From CAVPJW01 sp963705525 (GTDB lineage: Bacteria; Acidobacteriota; Vicinamibacteria; Vicinamibacterales; CAVPJW01), in assembly GCA_963705525.1 (NCBI GenBank), contig CAVPJW010000002.1, positions 744,001 through 808,000 of the forward strand: a stretch of 64,000 bases of DNA. Direction: 5' to 3'. Below, one piece after another: positions 35,509 to 43,298 of the stretch; position 1 is the stretch's first letter; every line of letters starts with the position of its first letter. The translations under genes and the position numbers were made by a program. Below the pieces are notes generated by a model that was not told the origin of the DNA, did not search any database, and saw only the letters and a program-made list of their open reading frames with translations.

Positions 35509-37212
35509 ATGCTTCGATATCTCAGCGTTCAGAACCTGGCGGTGATCGAGCGAATCGAGATGGAGTTCGGTGCCGGCTTCACGGCGCTCACTGGTGAAAC
35601 GGGCGCCGGCAAGTCGATGCTCGTCGATGCGGTCGGGTTGCTGCTCGGAGGCCGGGCCACGCCGGAGATGGTTCGCACGGGCGAGGAGCTCGCAACGGTG
35701 CAGGCCATCGTCGATGGTCCGGGCGATCGCGAAATGATCGTGCGTCGCGAGATTTCTTCCCAGGGCCGCAGTCGCGCATTCGTGGATGGCAATCTGGTCA
35801 GCGCGTCGGGGCTGCGCGAACGGATGCAGGAGCTGGTCGAGTTGCACGGTCAACACGAGCATCGCGCCCTCCTCGACGCAGAGAGTCATCTGGATCTTCT
35901 TGACGCGTACGCGGCACTCGACGATCGGCGTGCCCGCGTGGCGACTGCGTTCACGGTCGTTCGAGATCTGCAGGAAACGTTGGAACGCCTCAGCCTTGAC
36001 GAACGTGAGAAGGTCGCCAGGCTGGATCTGCTGCGCTTTCAGATTGACGACATCTCGAGGGTGGCGCCGAAGGAATCAGAAGATGTCAATCTCGCGGCGC
36101 AGCGGCGCGTCCTAGCCAATGCCGATCGTCTGAGCCGTCTGTGCGCTGAAGCCTACGTGCGTTTGTACGACAGCGACGACGCGGTGGTCGCGGGTCTTGC
36201 GCAGGTGTGGCGTCGTGTGTCAGAGCTGGCCGACGTGGAGCCTCGGGCCGGCATGTTCCTGGAGCAGCGGGATGCCATCAAGTCGCATTTCGACGAACTG
36301 GCGTCCTTTCTTCGATCGTACGCCGACGGTCTGGACGCATCTCCAGCACGTTTGCAGGAAGCCGACGACAGGCTCGCGCTCCTGGAGCGATTGAAACGCA
36401 AATACGGTCCGAACCTCGATGACGTCAGACAGAAATTGGTCGACGCCACGCGCGAAGTCGAGGATCTGCAGGGCAGCGACGAGCGCATTGGAGAAATAAG
36501 AGATTCCCTCGAGCATGCCAGGCATGCGTACCTGGGTCTGGCAAGGCAGTTGTCCGGCGAGCGACGCCAAGCGGCGGTGCGCCTCGCGCGAGACCTCCAA
36601 CGAGAACTCGCCCGTTTGGCGATGGAGCGCACCCGCGTCGAGTTGAGACTCGAGGCGGACGAGCACGATCAAGCATGGAGCGATCGGGGCACGGACCGAG
36701 GCGAGCTGTTCACGTCGCCGAATCCTGGCGAGGATCTCAGGCCGCTTGCTCGTATTGCGTCCGGTGGCGAGCTCTCGCGCTTCATGTTAGCGCTGCGAAC
36801 CCTCACCACACCGAAGGGTGCGACGGCGACGCTCATTTTCGACGAGGTCGATGCCGGCATTGGGGGGCGGGTGGCCGACGTCATCGGACACCGCCTACAT
36901 GAACTAGGCGAACGTTTCCAGGTCCTTTGCATCACGCATGTCCCGCAGTTGGCGGCGCACGCCGGTTCGCAGTTTCATGTGGACAAGGTAGTTTCCGGTT
37001 CCCGAACCAGAACGCAGGTTCAAAAGCTCGATGATGAAGGGCGGGTCAGCGAACTGGCGCGTATGATTGGCGGGGCGGGGGAGTCGGGGCAGTTGCGCGA
37101 GGCTGCGCGAGAGTTGATCGGGCGCGCGCACCAGAGCCACGGCCCTGTTGTCGAAGAAAGAGCGAAAGGCGAAAGAGCGAAAGCGAAAGGGCGAAGGCTG
37201 CCCGCACTCTAG
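35509..37212 (+). CDS. recN: DNA repair protein RecN
   Basis: An SMC-like ATPase of 567 residues for double-strand-break repair. Walker A GETGAGKS (29-36), central coiled coil (about 150-370), ABC signature ASGGELSRFMLALRTL, Walker B LIFDEVDAGIGG, and the C-terminal CITHVPQLAAHA. The tail is a repetitive Glu/Lys/Arg stretch (ERAKGERAKAKGRR) encoded by a short near-repeat (GCGAAAG units, 37161-37193). No LexA-type box was recognised upstream. Confidence 0.95.
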   Translation: MLRYLSVQNLAVIERIEMEFGAGFTALTGETGAGKSMLVDAVGLLLGGRATPEMVRTGEELATVQAIVDGPGDREMIVRREISSQGRSRAFVDGNLVSASGLRERMQELVELHGQHEHRALLDAESHLDLLDAYAALDDRRARVATAFTVVRDLQETLERLSLDEREKVARLDLLRFQIDDISRVAPKESEDVNLAAQRRVLANADRLSRLCAEAYVRLYDSDDAVVAGLAQVWRRVSELADVEPRAGMFLEQRDAIKSHFDELASFLRSYADGLDASPARLQEADDRLALLERLKRKYGPNLDDVRQKLVDATREVEDLQGSDERIGEIRDSLEHARHAYLGLARQLSGERRQAAVRLARDLQRELARLAMERTRVELRLEADEHDQAWSDRGTDRGELFTSPNPGEDLRPLARIASGGELSRFMLALRTLTTPKGATATLIFDEVDAGIGGRVADVIGHRLHELGERFQVLCITHVPQLAAHAGSQFHVDKVVSGSRTRTQVQKLDDEGRVSELARMIGGAGESGQLREAARELIGRAHQSHGPVVEERAKGERAKAKGRRLPAL

Positions 37213-37221
37213 GACGACAAG

Positions 37222-38601
37222 ATGGCCAGGACCTACTTCATCGAGACGTTCGGATGCCAGATGAACGTCCACGACTCTGAACGGATTGCTGGCTTGCTCG
37301 ACTCGGCGGGCTTCGAGGCAGTCTCCGACGAGGCCGATGCGGACTTGGTCGTGCTGAATACGTGTAGTGTTCGGGAACGCGCCGAGGAGAAGCTGTTCAC
37401 GCGACTGGGCGAAATCAAGATGGCCGGAATCCAGCGCGGCCATCAGCCCCTGGTCGCCGTGACCGGCTGCGTGGCGCAGCAGGAAGGGGCGCAGATCCTG
37501 AGGCGCGCCCCGCATGTGACTGTTGTCGCCGGGACGCAGCAGATTCAAAACCTGCCCTCACTGGTCGCCTACGCGACGGAGGCGTCGCGCTCCATCGTCG
37601 ACGTCAGCCCGCGCGACGATGTGTCGTTCCCGCTTGGGATCGCGCGTCGCCACGACGCGGTGAAGGCGTACGTGACGATCATTGAGGGCTGCAACGAATA
37701 CTGCAGCTTCTGTGTGGTGCCATACACGAGAGGGCACGAGCGGATGCGCCCGCGCGCCGAGATTCTGGCGGAGGTCCGGGACGCGGTCGACGGCGGCCAT
37801 TGCGAGATCCAGTTGCTCGGACAGATCGTGAATCACTACCAGGCGCCGGATGATCCCGCGTGCGACTTCGCGGCACTGCTTGCGGCCGTTGACGCGGTAC
37901 CAGGCGTTCAGCGAATCCGGTTTGCGAGTCCACATCCGCGCTTCGTCACGCCTCGACTGATTGCGGCGGTGCGGGATCTGCCGCGCGTCTGCAAGCACCT
38001 TCACCTGCCGGTTCAGTCGGGGTCCACACGCGTGCTCGCGGCGATGCGCCGACGCTACACGCGGGAGATGTACCTGTCATTGGTGGAGGAGATTCGGGCT
38101 GCCGTGCCGGACATTTCGCTCTCGACCGATATGATCGTGGGGTTTCCGGGCGAGTCTGAAGCCGACTTCGGCGACACCCTGTCGCTGACGGAACGCGTGC
38201 AGTATCACAGCATGTTCTCGTTCACCTATTCAGAACGGCCGAACACGCTGGCTGGCCTCCGGATGCCCGACACGTTGACGGACGAAGAGAAATCGCGACG
38301 GATCGTGCGGCTCCAAACGTTACAACGCGAGATCCAGACGCGCCTGAACCGGGCGTCGCTGGGCCGCGTGGTGTCCGTCCTTGTGGATGGACGCAGCAAG
38401 CGCAGGGAGGCCGAGCTTTCCGGCCGGACCAGCGGGAATACGGTTGTCAACTTCCCGGGAGGCGACGAACTGCTGGGCCGCATCGTTCCGGTTCGCATCA
38501 CCAGAACAGGCGCACACAGCCTGTCTGGAGAGCTCGAGGCGGACCAGGCTTGCTTGACAGGCGGCCAGTTGGTACCTACGTTTTCGGCGAATGCGGGGTG
38601 A
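37222..38601 (+). CDS. miaB: tRNA (N6-isopentenyladenosine(37)-C2)-methylthiotransferase MiaB
   Basis: A radical-SAM methylthiotransferase of 459 residues that adds the 2-methylthio group to i6A37. The N-terminal UPF0004 domain has C12, NTCSVRE and VTGCVAQQ cysteines for the auxiliary cluster. The SAM cluster motif is C157-x3-C161-x2-C164 (EGCNEYCSFC). The C-terminal TRAM domain ends in the TGGQLVP region. The choice of MiaB over RimO or MtaB rests on the MARTYFIETFGCQMN N-terminus and IVEGCN..CVVPYTRG. Ten bases before the next gene. Confidence 0.95.
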   Translation: MARTYFIETFGCQMNVHDSERIAGLLDSAGFEAVSDEADADLVVLNTCSVRERAEEKLFTRLGEIKMAGIQRGHQPLVAVTGCVAQQEGAQILRRAPHVTVVAGTQQIQNLPSLVAYATEASRSIVDVSPRDDVSFPLGIARRHDAVKAYVTIIEGCNEYCSFCVVPYTRGHERMRPRAEILAEVRDAVDGGHCEIQLLGQIVNHYQAPDDPACDFAALLAAVDAVPGVQRIRFASPHPRFVTPRLIAAVRDLPRVCKHLHLPVQSGSTRVLAAMRRRYTREMYLSLVEEIRAAVPDISLSTDMIVGFPGESEADFGDTLSLTERVQYHSMFSFTYSERPNTLAGLRMPDTLTDEEKSRRIVRLQTLQREIQTRLNRASLGRVVSVLVDGRSKRREAELSGRTSGNTVVNFPGGDELLGRIVPVRITRTGAHSLSGELEADQACLTGGQLVPTFSANAG

Positions 38602-38610
38602 GGGCAGGGC

Positions 38611-39096
38611 ATGCAGATTGAAATGACCATCAAGGGGCTCATGGTCGACCCCATTACGAACATGCCCATCATTGTGCTGCGCGACAAGGATGGCCAGAAG
38701 GTGCTGCCGATCTGGGTAGGAATCTTCGAGGCCAACGCGATCGCGCTTCAGATCGAGAATATTGCGACGCCTCGCCCGATGACGCACGATCTGCTCAGGA
38801 ACGTCATCAACGACCTGAAGGGGATCGTGCAGAAAGTGGTCGTCTGCGACCTCAAGGAGAACACCTTTTACGCCCTCATCTATCTGGCGGTGCAGGGAGA
38901 CACGGTTGCGATCGACGCCCGGCCTAGTGATGCCATCGCATTGGCCCTCCGGGCCCGAGTGCCCATCCTGGTCGAGGAGAGCGTTATCGAAAATGCGAAG
39001 ACCATCGACTTCGGAGCCGAGAAGCCCGACTCCGACCGCCTGCACCGCTGGCTCGAAAGTCTAGATCCAGACGACCTCGGAAAGTACAAGATGTAG
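38611..39096 (+). CDS. Bifunctional nuclease family (DUF151) protein
   Basis: 161 residues: MTIKGLMVDPITNMPIIVLRDKDG, LPIWVGIFEANAIA and RPSDAIALALR are the DUF151 signatures. Plant and mycobacterial members are reported to have DNase/RNase activity, but the usual bacterial role is not settled. Often found next to miaB in Acidobacteriota and Thermotogota-like genomes. No signal peptide. Confidence 0.85.
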   Translation: MQIEMTIKGLMVDPITNMPIIVLRDKDGQKVLPIWVGIFEANAIALQIENIATPRPMTHDLLRNVINDLKGIVQKVVVCDLKENTFYALIYLAVQGDTVAIDARPSDAIALALRARVPILVEESVIENAKTIDFGAEKPDSDRLHRWLESLDPDDLGKYKM

Positions 39097-39138
39097 TATT
39101 GATGGGCTGAGAGTGTCCCACTTATTAGCCTATCGCGC

Positions 39139-39167
39139 TTGACACGGTTTCGCCCCGTCCCTACAAT
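39139..39167 (+). promoter_or_regulatory. Strong sigma-70-type promoter for parAB
   Basis: TTGACA (39139-39144), a 17-base spacer, TACAAT (39162-39167): perfect -35 and five of six -10 bases. The predicted start is about 28 bases before the parA ATG. The nine bases after the -10 (AGCCCGAAC) match those after the guaA -10. Confidence 0.7.
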
Positions 39168-39201
39168 AGCCCGAACCTTCCGTCCCGGCCCGCGCACACA
39201 C

Positions 39202-39957
39202 ATGATAGTCGCCATCGCCAACCAGAAGGGTGGCGTCGGTAAAACCACCACGGCAATCAACCTGGCCGCAGCGTTGGCCCTACGTGGAAAGCCGACTCTG
39301 CTAATCGATCTCGACCCCCAGGCGAACAGCACCATGTCGTTCCTGGAAGGAGGTCAGATCGGCCGGAGCATGTACGACGCGATGTCGGATCCGAACTGCC
39401 GGATGGCGGACATCATTGTGCCGTCAGCGCAGCCGAATCTCTCCATCGCACCGGCTCGCATCGCCCTGGCGAAGCTCGAAGCTCGGCTGGTGGGGGAGAT
39501 CGACGCGCATTTCCGTCTGAAGGACCGGCTGGACTCGATCCGCGCCAGTTACCCGCAGATTGTCATTGACTGCCCGCCGGCACTAGGGCTTCTGACCGTC
39601 AATGCCCTGGTGGCGGCGACGCATCTGTTGATCCCGATTCAGTCTTCATACTTCGCGCTCGAGGGCACGGACGACTTACTGGAGACCATCGAAAAGGTCC
39701 GTGCGCGCCCCAACCCGCGCCTGGAGATCCTGGGCGTCGTTATCACGATGCACGACAAGCGGACCTCGCTCGGACGTGACATTCGGACGCAAATTCACAA
39801 GGTCTTCGGGGGCAAGGTCTTCAAGACCGTGATCACCAAGAGCATCCGTCTTGAGGAAAGCCCGGCCTACAAGGAGTCCATCTTTTCGTTCGCGCCAGAT
39901 TCAACAGGCGCGAGCGAGTACTACAGTCTCTGTGAGGAGGTAATGGACCGTGCCTAG
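39202..39957 (+). CDS. parA: Chromosome-partitioning ATPase ParA/Soj
   Basis: 251 residues from the ATG at 39202, which gives the standard MIVAIANQKGGVGKTTT N-terminus (deviant Walker A, about 8-17); the frame extends upstream only through the promoter. Other motifs: LLIDLDPQANST, IVIDCPPALGLLTVNAL and IPIQSSYFALEG. No N-terminal DNA-binding domain, so it is a chromosomal Soj-type. Overlaps parB by eight bases. Confidence 0.94.
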   Translation: MIVAIANQKGGVGKTTTAINLAAALALRGKPTLLIDLDPQANSTMSFLEGGQIGRSMYDAMSDPNCRMADIIVPSAQPNLSIAPARIALAKLEARLVGEIDAHFRLKDRLDSIRASYPQIVIDCPPALGLLTVNALVAATHLLIPIQSSYFALEGTDDLLETIEKVRARPNPRLEILGVVITMHDKRTSLGRDIRTQIHKVFGGKVFKTVITKSIRLEESPAYKESIFSFAPDSTGASEYYSLCEEVMDRA

Positions 39958-40768
39958 GAGAGGTCTTCCGGAAACGGTGCGGATGCGGCACGACGTGCAC
40001 TATGTGGAGACGCTGGCGGCGTCTGGTGGGACGCCGGTGGGGCGGATGGTCCCTATCGATCACATCGATCCGAACCCCAATCAGCCGCGCCAGGTAATGG
40101 GGGATATGTCGGAGTTGATCGCCTCCGTCGCCGAAAAGGGCGTGATCGAGCCGCTGGTGGTGCGCCAGCGGGGTGCCCGCTTCCAAATCATCGCCGGGGA
40201 GCGTCGCTACCAGGCCGCAGTGCAAGTGGGCCTCCGTGAGCTCCCCGTCGTCATTCGTGAGGTTGACGATACCGAGGTCATCGAGATCGCCCTTGTCGAG
40301 AATCTTCAGCGCAAGGATCTGACGCCGTTCGAAGAGTCGGAGGCGCTACACTCGCTGACCGAGCGGAGTGGCTACACCCACGAAGACCTCGCGCATCGAC
40401 TGGGGAAGTCGAGAACTTCGATAACGGAGTCGTTATCCCTAAATAACATCCCCGAAGACGTCAAGAATCTGTGTCGGCTGGCCGACATTTCGTCTAAGTC
40501 ATTGTTATTACAGATAGTTAGGCAGTCAGATCCACAGAAAATGACCGCTCTCGTCGAAAAGATTGCGCGAGAAGGGGGAACGACGCGGGCCGAGCTTCGA
40601 AAGGAGACTGCGAAGCCGAAGCCCGGGCGACCCAAAGCGTTCACCTTCAAGTTCCGGCCGCAGAGCAAGGCGTTCAATCTTCGCCTGAGCTTCACGAAGG
40701 GTCGCGTCGAGCGCCACGAAATCATCAGCGCCCTCGAGGCGATTCTGGCCGAACTCCGACAAGCCTAG
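39950..40768 (+). CDS. parB: Chromosome-partitioning CTPase/DNA-binding protein ParB
   Basis: 272 residues from a GTG overlapping the end of parA. ParB/Spo0J N-domain: IDPNPNQPRQ, GVIEPLVVR, IIAGERRYQAA (the CTP-binding GERRxxA), then the helix-turn-helix (SGYTHEDLAHRLGKSRTSITESL), followed by a Lys/Pro linker and a C-terminal dimerisation domain. It should bind parS, but I did not find a copy of the canonical parS palindrome in the window. Confidence 0.93.
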   Translation: MPRRGLPETVRMRHDVHYVETLAASGGTPVGRMVPIDHIDPNPNQPRQVMGDMSELIASVAEKGVIEPLVVRQRGARFQIIAGERRYQAAVQVGLRELPVVIREVDDTEVIEIALVENLQRKDLTPFEESEALHSLTERSGYTHEDLAHRLGKSRTSITESLSLNNIPEDVKNLCRLADISSKSLLLQIVRQSDPQKMTALVEKIAREGGTTRAELRKETAKPKPGRPKAFTFKFRPQSKAFNLRLSFTKGRVERHEIISALEAILAELRQA

Positions 40769-40845
40769 GCCACAGCCTTCCGATCCGATTCGATCAACCC
40801 CGACGGGTGCTTCGGCGGATGTGAGGGACACGCGAACTGAGTTAA

Positions 40846-40912
40846 GGCCCCCCAAAACTGAAGCCCTCGCTGTGAAGTGCACTCGCAGGAATGTGCTGTT
40901 TGGGGAGGGGCC
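40846..40912. repeat. Imperfect inverted repeat between parB and the dif-like site
   Basis: GGCCCCCCAAAAC (40846-40858) is nearly complementary to GTTTGGGGAGGGGCC (40898-40912), with an inner 39-base loop that itself contains GCAC/GTGC arms. It could act as a parB terminator (no T-run follows) or a site for a DNA-binding protein. The 260-base gap 40769-41028 otherwise holds only the dif-like site. Confidence 0.4.
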
Positions 40913-40953
40913 AAGGCGGCTTGGCGCGGTCTTAGGGGCGACCGAGCGTTATA

Positions 40954-40981
40954 AGTTAACATAACATATCTTATCGGACTC
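40954..40981 (-). other. dif: Candidate dif site (XerC/XerD recombination site)
   Basis: Read on the minus strand, this 28-base site has a left arm GAGTCCGATAA (XerC side), a 6-base centre GATATG and a right arm TTATGTTAACT (XerD side). The right arm matches the E. coli XerD arm TTATGTTAAAT in 10 of 11 positions and the left arm keeps the ATAA next to the centre. It lies in an AT-rich island of an otherwise GC-rich 260-base intergenic region, 186 bases after parB; xerD is 8 kb away. XerCD at dif resolves chromosome dimers at the terminus. Confidence 0.7.
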
Positions 40982-41028
40982 TGGTGAAATAGGCCGAAAA
41001 CAGACCCGTGGTGGCCTCCTTTGGAAAC

Positions 41029-43239
41029 TCACGCCGTCCAGTTGACGGCTTCGAAGTCTTCGGTGGGAACGGTCGCCTCGATCAAATAGTCGGAGGGAAA
41101 ACGCTCGCATTCAATCTCCCCGTCCCAGAGGGCAACGGAGAATCCGAGCGTATCCCCGGGCTTCACCATTAGCGCCTCGAGCGGCAACGCGACTTCCAGG
41201 ATCGAGCCGGCGACCGCCTCTACGGCCTGAATCGGTTGTTCGTGCCCGTCCGGCTGTCTGGCCCAGAGCCTGGCGTCCAGTTTGTCGCCATTGGTCACCA
41301 CCCGGAGACGGAGTCCCGCCGGGCGCAGGAAGCTCACCACGAAGGCGTGTCCGGCGGCGAGCACATCACGTGCGCTGCCCGAGACGTCCGCCCGCACATA
41401 CAGGCGTGCGCGATCGAAGCCGAACCGAATGGCGAGCAGCGTATGCGCCGGTAGGGCCGATTGGCTCATAGTTCCAGCGGCTCCGCGATCGTCCAGGAGC
41501 GCGGCACCAATCCACTCGAAATAGCTGCTGTCCTCGCCGTCGATCGTCGGGTGCACGAACCCTAACGGCGATCCTGAATCGATCTGCAGCTGGGATGTCG
41601 AGATATTCGTGACGAACAGCTCCTCGGGAATCGTCTTCTTGAGCGCTCGATAGGTATTTCGCAGGTGGCGGCGAAAGAGGTCGTCGAAGACCCTGTCGTG
41701 CGCGGACGAATGGTCGTCGCCGTACCACCAGAACCAGTCGCTGCCTTCCGCGATGAGGACTTCCTCGCGGGCTCTCGCCAGAGCCGCGGCCTCGGTTTCG
41801 CCCTCGGCCCGAGCGAGCATCTCCCGGGCATCTGCCAGCTGGGCCCACGCGCGGTGGTCGTCCGGATGACCAATCCAGATGTAGAAATCGGCGTTGATCC
41901 ACGACCCCGGAAAGAGGCGGCCCAGTTCCGCCTCGGGGCTCTCACACGCGTCCCGGCACGTCACCGTCTTGATCCCAGGTTCGGCGGCGAGCCGCGCGTA
42001 CAAGGCCCGAAGAAACGAACGGCCACCGCCTTCGTAGTGCTCCCATGCGTTTTCGCCATCCAAGACGATGGGAATCGTGGCATCGGCGCCATTGGTCCGT
42101 GCTGCAAACCGCTTCCCCGCTTCCTGAAGGCGATCGACAAAGTCCCGCGCCGCGGCGTCGGGGTCCCAGCTCGAGTACGTGAATCCAATCAAATCGGACA
42201 GATGGTGATCGCGGAACAGTGCCGATACGTCGGCGCCACCTGAACGAATGCGGTAAGGGCGATACAGAAGCTCTGGCTGCTCCAGATGCCCCTGCCCGTC
42301 ACGCGTGAGAGCGGCGTTCAGCGTGCGCGACAGAATCATCTCGTCCGACGCCAGCCAGTCGAAACCAGCGTTGCGGACGAGGGGGACGATCGCTTCTGAG
42401 ACGGAGCCTTCAGGGGGCCAGAGGCCGACCGGCGGCTGGCCGAAGACGCGGGCGTGATAGTCCGCGGCCCGCGACAACTGCTCGGCGGCGTCCTCCGGAT
42501 GGCGGAAACGGTGGCGCGGCAGCCGGCCGTGGGGCTGCCCCTGAAGATAGACGTCGGTGTCGCATAGCAGGGGAAGAATTGGGTGGTAGAACGGCGATGC
42601 CGATAGCTCCACCTGGCCGCGTTCGAGTGCCCCGCGATACTCAGGGACGATGCGCTGAAGGATCTCGAGTTCAATCTGCCGCAGCGTCAGCTTATCGTCC
42701 TCGGAAAACCCGCGGTCCTTTTCCACGAGCGCTCTCACCCGCGACTCCCCCGCCAGGTAACCTGGGTCAACCCATGCGAGCTTATGCCAGACCTGCAGGT
42801 CACGGAGATCGGCGGTCGAGAACCCGGGTCCAGCCTGCGCGCCGGCGGTCAGCGCTCCATGGCCGTGGGCCGTTGATTCCAGTGTGGCGAGGAGCTCCCG
42901 ATAACGCGGATAGGGATCGATCATCCGGGCACGATGAGCGTGGAAGAAGTTCGCGAGGATGAAGGACTGATCGTCCTCCGTCAGCTGCTCGGCGGGTTTC
43001 AATCCCAGTTCGAGGTGCCGGTCGCGGGCACGGTTTTCCGCAAAAGCCTGAAGCTGCACGAGGAGCGAGGGAACCAGGTTGAACGTCAGCCGGATCGACG
43101 GAAACTCGCGCAGGAGCGCCACCATCCCGAAGTAGTCCTTCAAGGCATGCAGTCGGACCCATGGCAGGACGTGCTCGCCCGTGGCGAGATCTTCATAGTA
43201 GGGCTGGTGCATGTGCCAGAGAATGGCGACTTTGATCAT
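41029..43239 (-). CDS. Glycoside hydrolase family 57 protein (amylase/glucanotransferase type)
   Basis: From MIKVAILWHMHQP (ATG at 43239) it has about 736 residues. GH57 conserved regions: region 1 HMHQP (H9, H11), region 3 GLWPPEGSVSEAIVPLVRNAGFDWLASDE with the candidate nucleophile Glu in PPEGS, and region 4 IPIVLDGENAWEHY with the acid Asp. A C-terminal beta-rich domain (about 560-736) follows. Family members cleave or rearrange alpha-glucans; the product cannot be told from sequence. A nine-codon longer start at 43266 is possible. Divergent from lptFG. Confidence 0.88.
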   Translation of the reverse strand: MIKVAILWHMHQPYYEDLATGEHVLPWVRLHALKDYFGMVALLREFPSIRLTFNLVPSLLVQLQAFAENRARDRHLELGLKPAEQLTEDDQSFILANFFHAHRARMIDPYPRYRELLATLESTAHGHGALTAGAQAGPGFSTADLRDLQVWHKLAWVDPGYLAGESRVRALVEKDRGFSEDDKLTLRQIELEILQRIVPEYRGALERGQVELSASPFYHPILPLLCDTDVYLQGQPHGRLPRHRFRHPEDAAEQLSRAADYHARVFGQPPVGLWPPEGSVSEAIVPLVRNAGFDWLASDEMILSRTLNAALTRDGQGHLEQPELLYRPYRIRSGGADVSALFRDHHLSDLIGFTYSSWDPDAAARDFVDRLQEAGKRFAARTNGADATIPIVLDGENAWEHYEGGGRSFLRALYARLAAEPGIKTVTCRDACESPEAELGRLFPGSWINADFYIWIGHPDDHRAWAQLADAREMLARAEGETEAAALARAREEVLIAEGSDWFWWYGDDHSSAHDRVFDDLFRRHLRNTYRALKKTIPEELFVTNISTSQLQIDSGSPLGFVHPTIDGEDSSYFEWIGAALLDDRGAAGTMSQSALPAHTLLAIRFGFDRARLYVRADVSGSARDVLAAGHAFVVSFLRPAGLRLRVVTNGDKLDARLWARQPDGHEQPIQAVEAVAGSILEVALPLEALMVKPGDTLGFSVALWDGEIECERFPSDYLIEATVPTEDFEAVNWTA

Positions 43240-43298
43240 TGTGCTATCTTGGCGAAGGATCGGCACTTCCCGAGGTTGTGCCGTCGGTCCGCGATTCC

